Source: Sipunculus nudus | Lineage: Eukaryota; Annelida; Sipuncula; Golfingiida; Sipunculidae | Assembly (NCBI GenBank): GCA_026874595.1 | Contig: CM049314.1 | Location: 28,901,729 to 28,965,728 of the forward strand | Direction: 5' to 3' | DNA length: 64,000 bases | Shown: piece by piece, positions 26,501 through 38,500 of the stretch | How positions within the stretch are numbered: the first letter of the stretch is position 1 | Layout of the letters: every line of letters starts with the position of its first letter | Translations under genes and position numbers: made by a program | Notes under the pieces: generated by a model | Seen by the model: the letters and a program-made list of their open reading frames with translations, nothing else | Database searches by the model: none | What the model was told of the DNA's origin: nothing

Positions 26501-29500
26501 TAGTCCAAAATAAATATATTACATTTTTTTTTAAATATAAATAAAAGCCATAAAACCAGGTACTTATGATCATTATTTAAATGTGTGAATTTTGTATATT
26601 CTGGATTCTCAACATCATTGTTTGGTGAAAACTGAATAAATACCAGACATGGTGCGAATACTTTGCAATTGTATTTAAAAACGAATATGAATATGTACTC
26701 CATTATAAAATTTCTTTCATAAGAATGGGAATTCAGGTAAAAATGAAAGTATATGAATACCAGTGCAAATATTTTCAAAATGTATTAATGAATGCATTCA
26801 TGAATATATTCTTTAATATTATTTTAATAATCATTTCAGTCATATTTTATTTGAAAAAATCATACTATTCTCTTATTATTTTTAATAAAAATTATATTTA
26901 GGACAATATTTGTAATTTTTCTAATAAATAGTTAAACTCTTATATTATATGTTCTGCTTATATTAGTTATATGGCCAAGTCAAAATCTGTGTGACAATCC
27001 CACTCCATTTGTTAATGAAATAAATGAAATTAATCCTCTTTCCTGTCTCCAAAGGTACTATCAAAATCATACATAAGCAAAACAACAACAACTCATAATA
27101 CAGCTTATTTTTATTACCATATAAAACCAGCATGTGCCTCATTTCTAAATCATATTTTTTTATCATATATATCAGCTGAGCGCCGTGACCCATAGGTCCC
27201 TTGTTTATTTTATTCTTGGCTGTGCTACATTTTAGATTTTGTATTATACCACCAGGGCTACAATGATTAAAAGACACATTTAATTGTGTCCACAAAGAGA
27301 TGTATTGCTATGAAAGTGTGGATGTTCATCAGATAAGTAATGCTTTACTTCAGAAGAGTAAAACTTCACCAGGTGTGAAATTGACTATTAATTCCAGTAA
27401 TAAATTATAGCTGAGATAGTAATTAGCATAATGATATTGTTTGTCCCTCATTCAACCAACAGTGGGTATACTTTATTTTAAAAGATGTTTTTATTTTATC
27501 AAATTTACTGAATCTTTCATTTTATTTTGGTGAATAAAATTAAGCATGTACTGAAAACTCCAATGTGCAAAACTTTTTAATAGGGATTCAAGGAATAATC
27601 TTGTAGAAGCCATGTTGTGGCATTATTTTCTTTTAAATTCAGTTTAAACATTTGATTTAAAATAATAAAATATTTGTGTATGTATAATATGACCCAATAT
27701 GAGGTACACTCTGGATATATAATATTTGTAACTTAGAATTCTAATATTTTAACATATATTTTCAGTTTTTTATTACAAATTTATAAAACTTGTAAATAAA
27801 AAAAAAATGAATCAGATAAAAAACTATTAATGGAAAAAGTGGATATGCTAAAAAATAGGCTTATATATAAACTTAAATGCATTATTCCCTTGAAAGTGAA
27901 ATAAAGCGTTTAGTCTATTCTGTCCACTTGCCTGTCCATCTGTAAATTTTTCATATGCATCACAGTATCTCAAAACTTTTACTGTTTTTCTTCAAGACAG
28001 TCTTGTCTGAGTATTAGTTTGCAATCATATATTTAGAACTTTACTATAACCAAGTAGGAGGGCCCCTTTCCTCTTATCTTCTCATATGCTTATATAAATG
28101 AAAGCATTACAATAGAATATTTTTCATATTTTGCATTTGCAAAAATTTCAAACTTAAGCTGGGCCAGACATTGTGCGAATACTTTGCAAATGTATTTGAA
28201 TACGAATATGAATATGTACTCCATTATAAAATTTCTTGCATAAGAATGTGCATTCAGGTAAAAATGAAAGTATTTGAATACCAGTGCAAATACTTTCAAA
28301 ATGTATTCATGAATGCATTCATGAATATATTCTATAATATTATTTTAATAATCATTTCAGTTATATTTTATTAAAAAAAATCATATGATTCTCTTATCAT
28401 TTTTAAATAAAAATTATATTTGGCACAATATTTGTTATTATATTTTAATAAATAGTTAAACTCTTTATCTTATATTTGCTGCTTATTAGTTATATGGCCA
28501 AGTCAAAATCTGTATGACAATAGCACTCCATTTGTTAATAAAATAAATGCATTCAATCTCTTCCCGGTCTCCAAAGAAACTATCAAAATTATACATAAGC
28601 TAAACACCAACAACTTATAATACAGCTTATATTTATTACCACACAAAACCAGCATGTGCCTCATTTCAAAATCATATTTTTTTATCATATATAACAGCTG
28701 AGAGCAACCCATGGGTCCCTTGTTTATCATTCTCTTGGGATCCTTGTCAAATTTAAGAAATAAAACTGATTTTTATTTGATTTATTCTGACAGTTTTACT
28801 TTTATTAAATTCTGCAGAATGTAAGAGACTGGACAGTGGAGTACAGTACCAGGGTACAGTAGCCCAGACCAACATGGGAGTGGCGTGCCAGCGCTGGGAT
28901 GCACAGTCACCCCATGCTCACAGTTACGTGGATGACACCGCCTACCCTGACGGATCAAGAACTGCAGCCAAGAACTACTGTCGTAACCCTGACTACCTAG
29001 AACCCAACGGCCCCTGGTGTTATACCATGAACCCAGGCATCAGGTGGCAGTACTGTGACATACCCCCGTGTGGTAAGTCTGCTGACTGAAGCCTAAACAC
29101 ACGCACAGTAAAACCTAAAAAATTCAACCACCAGTGGGACCTTCATAAAGTGGTTGAATTTTCCAAGTGGTTGTCTGAGAGAGGTCTTATATAAAGAGCA
29201 AAAGAATTAATTGGGATGGTGAACACGTTTTTGTTATTTTGAGGTGGTCACTGAACAGAAGAGGTCGTTTGGTGATACTTTACTGTACTTTCATGTGGAA
29301 CTTTCAGAGCTCTGATTAAAGTATAAAGAGATGAACTCTTTGTCTTAAGTTTGCTGACTAAAAAGTTATGAGATCTACTCTGATTAGTTTGCTGACAAAA
29401 AGCCTATTTAAAGAGATGATGCATTGGTGGTTGAAAATAAAGTCATAGATGTGATATTATGTATCCTTTTGCAGTTTTGGTAATGATCTGACATGTCATC

Positions 29501-32500
29501 TGATAGAATTTAAGTCAGACCATGCAGTGACTTGTCCATCAAAAAGATTTGGTCAGAAAGGGTTTGAAGAGTAATAGCGCTTAATTGCATAAGTTACATC
29601 AGGGTTTATAGTAGTCAAAAGTAATGTAAAAAAGGCTTTAAACTGTTTGTAGGTCAAGATTTGTGTGCCCCTTGCATGTGACACTACCTGTATCAGTTAA
29701 AACTGTGCACAAATTGCAGCTGCTTTTTTTTCTCTTCACTTTTCATGTTTCAAACTGGTACCTTTCAAGCCAATTTGTGATTAGTTTTGCTTTATAGAGT
29801 TGCTTTGGTATAAATAAAATTTCAGTTAAAGTGTTCCTTTGTTTAAACTGAAGTATGCTTAATTTCAGAGCTCCACAATGCACCAAATACACCAATGCCT
29901 ACACCCCCGACCCACCAACAAAACTGCCGCTTCACCACGCCGGGCACATCGTACATGGGCACCCTCAGTGTGACCCCGAGTGGCCGTAAATGTCAGCGCT
30001 GGGACTCTCAGACGCCTCATGCTCATACTTACCTGAGTAATGACATGTTCCCAGACGGCTCCCTGTCTGCTGCAGAAAACTACTGTCGTAACCCTGATGA
30101 TCAGGAGCCGCTAGGACCGTGGTGTTATACGACAGATCCTAACAAACGATGGGAATACTGTGATGTCCCGTATTGTGGTGAGGCTCTTTGATTAACATAA
30201 ATTAGAGTATTACAACACAAGGCATGCACTTATCATAGCAAAAGTATCTCCTTGGCTTTCCAACGATATTTGTTCAAATATAATGTTTAGCTGATAGATT
30301 GATTATATAGACAGTTATTGCTTTTCAGTGTTTAGTGAATAGCTGAGACAGGCAAGTTCATTTTTTCTCAAGTAACTTTAACTGAGTAAAGTCTTTTTTA
30401 GTCACTGGGTGAAATGCAAACACCATTATGAGGTGTGCGGATTGATAATCAGGTGTTACACACTGTCACTGACGAGGATTTGTTTTGAGTGACATCTCTT
30501 CAAGTATAGCTATTGATCTGCATATAAAATTATTTTATAGCAGTATAAAAACTTGTCTTTTCAGAGAGTATACATCTGCAGTATAGACATTACAATATAC
30601 CAACTGTTAGAGACAAGACTTGAATTTTATTGTGCCAAACCAAAAATTTGAAATAACATTTTTAGATAATATAAGTAGTGCTAACAATAATAGACCACTC
30701 AGTTAAATGGACAATATAATTATTCTTGAGTACAATAACCACAGAAACAAAGCAATGTTTAACTATATTAGTTTTATGTGACAAATGATTGCTAGTTACA
30801 CATGAAAATTTTACCATTAAAATATTTTGTCTTGAGTGTATACTTAGGTTGGAATAGAAATACAGTATGCATCTTTTTATATTTTCATTCAGAGTGTACC
30901 ATATCTCGTGGGGGACATGAATACCAAGGTAAAATATCAGTGACATACTCTGGTAAGAAGTGTCAGTCCTGGACATCACAGAGCCCTCATGCTCACTCCT
31001 ACAACAGCCCCAGCTTGTATCCGGATGAAACCATAGCTGAGGCATTAAATGACTGTCGTAATCCTGATCCACTGTGGAAGGACGGGACGTGGTGCTACAC
31101 AATGAACCCCAGCGTCAGATGGGAGAGTTGCAGTATACCTATGTGCGGTTAGTGTAACATCTAGTTCTCACAGCTAATAAGGTTCTTCTGTTAAAACATG
31201 CTTCTGTGGTCTAAGGGTGGAGCACACAAGAACAGGGGGATATTTGACTGTTTGGGCCCATCTAGATCAAGTTAGTGTTCTGAGGGTGAGGCTAAATAGG
31301 GAGTTTGTACCCCACATTTGTTTCACTCACAAACGAGTGCACCTTCAGAAGTCCCTTGGTGTTACACCCTAGATCCACAGATGTGGTACACAGATGGTGG
31401 CTGTCTCTAGGATAATCATATGTTTTGCCCTGTCATGAAGTCTGGAATTCTGTAGACAGTCGATCCTCTGCTCCATCAACACATGCTCTTTGTTTACTCG
31501 GCCATTGATCGATGAGAGTAACACCACTGGATTGTTATTCAGCTGAACCTTTACTTTGAAACCCACTGATATTAGCAAGAAAGTGGCTGTATACTGACTG
31601 ACCCAGGAAGAAACTGACCAGACATCTGTAGGACCCAAATGTAATAAAAGATCATTTTACTTGTCAGGTGACTTCAAGCAAATCAACGGGACAGGAACAT
31701 TGCAGCTGGCTGATTAAGGGGCACTTTGCCCTTGATAAAAATACAATAAACTTGTTTTTTTTACTCATCTGAGACCATAGTGGAATTATAGCGCACAAAC
31801 AAATGATGCAGATGTGAGATTTCCAGATATTTTGGTTGTCCGGCAACATTTTGTATCACATTTTTGTAGGCGATCAACCAGGATTGTGGCTTCGAACTGG
31901 CAATATCCAGGTGGCACGACATCATTTAGTACAAGCACACCTTGGTTAACAGGCAGCCAAAGCAGCAAGTTGGGTTCACTTGAATATGTACAGAAATAAC
32001 GTTAGAACAAAAGAATTAACTCTTTTGGCACAACAGTACTGAGATAAAAAAACTTTACAGGTTTCTGCTTCACTTGATTAAAAGAATTTCAATCTGTCTG
32101 CCACAGCAAACTTTTGTATCACATCTGAAAAGGGTCTTATAATCACGTGTCAAGTCAAGTGAGAGTCAAGAAATTTTCAGTTTCTTTTCTTAGCCCACTT
32201 ATGATTTATATTATGAAATATGATTTATGATTCCTGTAACAAGCATGTAAGTTGCTTTATTTGATAGAACAATGGGAAAGTAGAAAAAATAATAAACGGT
32301 CACATGGGTAAACTAAACCAGCAGATGGTGTGCATGTATTTCAAACACCAAAACTGATTTAAATATGTTAATGAATGAGCAGCGGATTGGCTGTAGATGT
32401 ACACAGTGCTTAGTTAAACAAGCACTAAAAATAAGAGGCAGTACGTATCCTCTACAAAACATGTTTATAAAAAAAAGATGTTGCTATCAAGTTTCCTGTA

Positions 32501-35500
32501 ATTAAATATTAGAATGCTCCAAATGTTGTCCGTGATAATGAAAAATGCTGCACATGCATATTGTTACGAAGACAAATAAATAAGGGGAAAATCCTGGGCT
32601 GATCCGGGATTAGAACCCAGGTCGGTGGCGTACAAGTCCGGTGTACAAACCGCTTAGCTAGCAAAGCAAGCTTCTCTAGTGAATGCTTTTATGTCATCCC
32701 GTAACACACCCCCTCTTAAGAGCGTTCTGCTATCAGAACAAGACTAATTATCCCAGGAGTCACACTTTGGTGAGCTTATTCCCTGGGCCACAAAGTTAAC
32801 CTTCACATTTGACGAGCCCCCATTTTGTTACAAAGACAAATAAATGAGGGGAAAATCCTGGGCCAATCAGGGAGTCGAACCAAGGTCGGTGGCGTACAAG
32901 TCCGGTGTCCCAGCCGCTTCGCTAGAAAAGCAAGCTTCTCTAGCGAGACAGTTCGGTCCGCTTTTATGTCACCCAGTAACAATATCAACAAATATAATGA
33001 AGTTTTGAAAACTGGCATTGATTGGGGACAAAAATGTCATTTACACAAAAAATCTAGTAAGTGATCAAGTGGTTTTAATATCTTATACATGACAGAATTG
33101 TATAAACCATATTTCAGATTATTGATAATTCGGTGACTGACACTTGACTTTGTTTCATAAAATGGACACATAAGGATAAGATTATGTTTTGTTCCAAGTT
33201 GATTACCAATAAACCAGTTTGAATGATTTTATTTTAAAAAAAAATGTCAAATGTTGTTTCAGACTGCAAGCTTCGTAAGGAGGGTCTGGACTATTTGGGT
33301 ACAGTATCTGTAACAGTGTCTGGCCGTTCATGTCAGCGATGGGACCTTCAGACCCCTCATCAACACATGTACACTGACCCATCCATGTACGCTGATGGGG
33401 ACCTCTCTGCGGCACACAATTACTGCCGTAACCCTGACCTGAATGAACCAAATGGCCCCTGGTGTTACACAACAGACCCTAGCAAACGCTGGGAGTACTG
33501 TGCTATCCCTCTTTGTGGTAAGAATTTAAGATCATTTATTATATCTAACTTATTTTTGAAACATTTGTAAGAAATGTTGTGTCTTAAAGGGAGAACATGG
33601 AAACTTTGATGTAAATAAAACTACCATCAAGTTAATTTTCCTTATATGTAACAGACAAATGTTGACTCAGGTATAAAATAAGGATCATAAACGTCTTAAA
33701 TTCTATGCTTATAGCAGATGAAATAAACACTGTATAACAAAAATAAATGTATTACACTTTTTTTATACATGAAAATCTGATATAGATCAAACAATACATA
33801 AAGTTTACCATTATAAAAAAATGCCCTTTCTAGCATTTATATTTGTTATGAACATTTTGTCATTTTAGATTTATATGCCACTTCCAATGAATATGTTACT
33901 CAAGATAAATATGTTTTTGTAAAAAGCAAATGACCTTTCATATACCTGTAGAAGAAATCAGTAGGCAGTGCATACAAATTAGGTTTCTCCCAGTAAAATT
34001 GTTGGCCCTCATTCTGGTTAATAAGTGCAACTATCAATAGATAATTTAGACCTATAAATGTGATGGCTAATAATAACAAAAGAAAGATACAGTAGTAGAA
34101 TAATAATTGCAGTTCACAGCATTTGGTGATAATCATGTAAATATAACCAACAAATGTGTTTCCTGATAAAATTCTGTACCTGTGCTGTATTTTGTGTTTT
34201 CAGAATACCATTTACAGCCCACCACAACACCAACCGGTCCATCTACCACGCCCTTCACAGGAACCACTCCTGGGGGTGGGGTGGCAACAGAACTACCAGG
34301 GTTACCTCAACAAGGTAAGGACGTGGTGCAGGCCATTGTTCATGAATTTACAGGTGCCGAAAGGTGAGATGTCAGTTTGAACAGGTGATAAAATAGAGGG
34401 CACTTAGCAGAGTGCAAATGATTTCACCTGAAAGCAACCTAACCTCCGGTTCAGTTACTTGTTGTCTCTTTATAGACACATTACACTTAACCAACTGGTC
34501 AAGTAAGTTCTGAATACTCTTATATATCTTAAATCAATGAGGTCACTATGTCTATGACAGAATATTTGAGAGTAGAGAGAAGCATAGGGAACCACGGCCG
34601 CTATCCACAATGAGTCAACTTATAAATTTATTGTATTATTCTGGATACCAGAACAAGGAAACACACTTAGTTATATTTAAATGTGTGTCAGAGAGGAGTG
34701 TTTTCCTGCCAGTGATTGTACAGGAATTACTATTTTATAATGTTATAATTAATAGGAAATTTTGTATTCTAGAGTAAAATATTTCATTCATGTGATTTAA
34801 CATCAGCAGTAAAGGTTAAGGGGATGTGGGGGTAACCTCCATTCAAAACCTGCACGCCAAGTTAAAGATGAATTTGCTCCAATAGTCTGTGTTATTATCA
34901 GAGTGCATGATAGATCATAAATATGCACATTATTTGACTCGTCTCTGTCAATGTTCTCACAAACCACTTTCTTCTTTGAGACCAACTCTAATCCCTGATT
35001 TTCACAAATTTAATAAGAAAAAGTTTGTACAAATGTGGTTGAATCATACCTCTCTGACTGCATTATGTTGTTTTATCTCTTTCTGTGATTCATGATAAGT
35101 CTCTGACATAGGATTATTGTGTGGAATGAAACATATCTGTCCATACTGGTGCTCAATCTGATGTTCTAAAAACTGTAGTGTGAATTTATTATTTTATATT
35201 TTCAGCCACACTGTCATACAGTAACATACTGTATGTGACAAGGTATATGTATCATAAATGATTATCCAGTGACTTGTTGTTGGAATGATATTTTTTTTTC
35301 ACTGCCAATAATCTATATGTGACTTGTACAGGTATTCCACCTCAAGACTGTTAGTAAGCAGCAATCTTTTTTTGTTCTTGCATCAAGGGTTCCCACAACT
35401 GGCTTCTTGTAGCTCAGGGGCAAAGTACAGGACTCTAAGGCACAAGGGTGAACACTGAGCAGGCTTAATGGGAAGGTCGTGCCCAACAGCAGTGTTTTGC

Positions 35501-38500
35501 TCACAAATGAGTGTGCCTCTTGGAGGTTATTTAGGGGTATGATCCAGTAATGGGGACAATAACAAATCCAGGGCCCACAGATGCAATAGTCACCGGGCCT
35601 GGTTAACACTAGGATATAAGATGAGAAGAAGCGTGTGATACTGTTTTGTCATGTAATCCAAAACCGGAATGGAATTCTGCAGATGTACATGTATACTTAG
35701 TTAAGCTAGCAAAAATGGGTGCAGTTGCCTCCAACAAACAAAATAAAAGAAAGGGTTCCCACAAGTTCTGTTCAGCAATTATCTGATGGAGAGTTAACAT
35801 CAATTAGATTGTCATTTTCAACATTTCAGAATGTCTGTTTACCCAGCAAGGGACAGCATACCGTGGCACCAGAGCTAGGACAGTCTCTGGTAAGGCCTGC
35901 CAGCGCTGGGACACTCAGACTCCACACGCTCACTCCTACACCAAGGATTCAATGTACCCAGACAAAACTATCAGGGAGGCTCAGAACCACTGCAGGAACC
36001 CAGATGAGCTGGAACCGCTTGGACCATGGTGCTACACCACTGACCCTAACACTCGCTGGGAGTACTGTGACATCCCTCGATGTGGTAATGTCTCCAATAT
36101 GTCTTGTGAATAAATGTAAATTACTTATTGGCCTCTTTTTGTTTCACCTGCTGCCGGAAAACTTGACCTGTGATACAATTTATCCAAGTATAATGAGTCA
36201 GTTAAGGTTAAGAATAATTTTGGTGGTGCTCTTGGGCGCTGTAAAGGTAAGAAAATTTATCATAAATTTGATAAAAATAAGTCTTAAAGTAATTAGAATT
36301 TTTTACCATCTTTCCAAATATATATCACTGAGAAGCTTTATTTACTATAATAAAAACTGTGCTCTGCTGTCTTGTATTAGTATCTCTGTAACATGTCTCA
36401 TTTTGTATTATATGTTATCTGATAGGTTATGTTAGTACCAGATAACTCTTCAACCCACAGTATATCACTACAGGTAGAGCTTGATATGACTAAATAGTCC
36501 TCTTATACATCATAACAAGACATATTCAGGTCTGCACCAGATTTAAACAGCTCCTTTTTATGCCCCCGCCACAAAGTGGCCGGGGCATATAGTTTTACCC
36601 ATTCCGTCCTTCCGTCCTTCTGTCCTTCCGTCCTTCCGTCATTCCGAAATCAAACAGTTGTACGGACTTTTTTTCGCAATGCCTGCAGATATTGGCCTAA
36701 TTTTTTGTGTGTGGGCAGATATAGACCAGTTACAGATCGAGTTCCCTTTTCGTCCTGGTTGACCTACGTTTGACTGTTTTACCGCTCCTAAACTTAGAAA
36801 ATTTCATGAAAAATAGAAATATTCATGACAGATACACATGTACGGACTTTTTTTCACATTGCCAGCAGATCCTGGCCTGATTTTTGTTGTGTGGGCAGAT
36901 AATGACCAGTTACAGATCGAGTTCGCGTTTCGTCCCAGTTGACTTACTTTTGACCATTTTACGGCTCCTGAACATAAAAAATTTCATGAAAAATATGAAA
37001 TTTCATGACAAATACACATGTACGGACTTTTTTTCGCAATGCCTGCAGATATTGGCCTGATTTTTGGTGTGTGGGCAGATATTGACCAGTTACAGATTGA
37101 GTTTGCGTTTCGTCCCAGTTGACCTACTTTTGACTGTTTTACGGCTCCTGAACATAGAAAATTTCATTTAAAATATAAATTTTCATGACAAATACACTTG
37201 TACAGACTTTACTTCGCAATACCTGCAGATATTGGCCTGATTTTTTGTGTGTGGGCAGATAATGACCAGTTACAGATCGAGTTCACGTTTTGTCCCAGTT
37301 GACCTACTTTTGACTGTTTGACGGTGCTCTAACATGGAAAATTTCATAAAAAAGTGCACATGTATGGACTTTTTTTCGCAGTGCCTGCAGATACGGGCCT
37401 GATTTTTGGTGTGTAGGCAGATAATGACCAGTTACAGATCGAGTTCTTGTTTTGTCCCAGTTGACCTACTTTTGACCATTTGACTGCTCCTGAACATAGA
37501 AAGTTTCATGAAAAATAGAAATTTTCATAACAAATGCATATGTACTGACTTTTTTTCCTCAATGCCTGCAGATACCACCCTGATTTTTTGTGTGTGCGCA
37601 GATAATGATAGTTACAGATCAAGTTTGCGTTTCATCCCGGTTGACCTACTTTTGATTGTTTTATGGCTCCTAAACAAAGAAAATTTCATGAAAGACAGAA
37701 ATTTTTATGGAAAATGCACATGTATGGACTTTTTTTCACAATGCCTGCATATACTGGCCTGATTTTTGGTGTGTTGCTTGATAATGACCCGTTACAGATC
37801 GAGTTTGCATTTTGCCCTTGTTGACCTACTTTTGACCATACGACACCTCCTGAACTTAGAAAATTTTTCAAAATTTTACAAATGTTTCTAATTTGCCCCA
37901 GGCAGGGGCATTCGTGTCGTTCCGACACATCTAGTTATAGTGAGGGTGATGGTGTAATGGTTAAGGTGCCCGGCTCATGATCGAGAAGCTGTGAGTTGAA
38001 ATCCCAGTCAGACCTCCTTATGGCCAAGACCCTTGGGCAAGGTCCCAACCTCATGTGTGCCTCTGTCCACCCAGCAGTAGAAATGGGTGCCAGTAAATTT
38101 TTGGAAGGTAACCTGCGATGGACTAGCATCCCACCCAGGAGGAGTTTAACTCCTAAGTTGCTTCACATTACAGAAACTGGGATAAGCTCTAGCCTGATGA
38201 GCCATGTAGCCTCCGGTATAAAAACCTTTCACAGATTATGAAAAAAAAAATTTCTGGACCAGACTTGATTAACTAATTTCATGTAAATTGTAGACATCTA
38301 AACATTCAGTGTAACTCAATTAAATAATCAGTGTAACTGAATAAGTTAACCTGAATAAGTTAATTTCAGGTTAGCTGGACAAGACTGGATAGTCAGCTCT
38401 TGTCACACACTGTGAGAGAAAATTAAATCAAGACCAAGTTGTAGCTAGTCATATCATCTTCAAGATTTTAGAAAGATTATAAAAATGTACTAAATTAAAT

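Larger units (their letters stand above)
23076..28817. other. Long intron K11-K12, repeat-rich
   Basis: At 5.7 kb this is one of the longest introns. It carries an AT microsatellite (23493-23543), three units of a hairpin-headed repeat (23645-26140), a 24-C tract (24488-24511) and two diverged direct copies of an AT-rich repeat (26640-27215, 28155-28726). Confidence 0.7.
32562..32981 (-). mobile_element. TRIM-like mini-retrotransposon with tRNA-type boxes in its LTRs
   Basis: Two direct repeats of 145 and 156 bp (32562-32706, 32826-32981), each beginning TGTTAC and ending GTAACA, flank only 119 bp. ATAT flanks both sides as a possible 4-bp target duplication. Read on the minus strand, TGGGGGCTCGTC lies 3 bases after the 5' LTR, where a tRNA primer-binding site belongs, and AAGAGGGGG lies just before the 3' LTR as a polypurine tract. 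Each LTR has an A box and a B box at tRNA spacing. There is no coding capacity, so it would need an autonomous partner. Confidence 0.75.
31148..33262. other. Intron K14-K15
   Basis: Contains the TRIM-like element at 32562-32981. Sequence around 31230-31400 resembles part of 35395-35610 (CTCACAAAxGAGTGxxCCTT), a possible old SINE. The remainder is unremarkable. Confidence 0.6.

Noticed and set aside
28090-28299. Similar ORFs at 26500-26778 and 28090-28299 as a duplicated gene
   Set aside because: They lie in two copies of an AT-rich dispersed repeat, differ in length and have no domain.
32575-32980. Functional tRNA genes
   Set aside because: A and B boxes are present but cloverleaf pairing is degraded on the 3' side of the anticodon arm, and the sequence is duplicated within LTR-like repeats.
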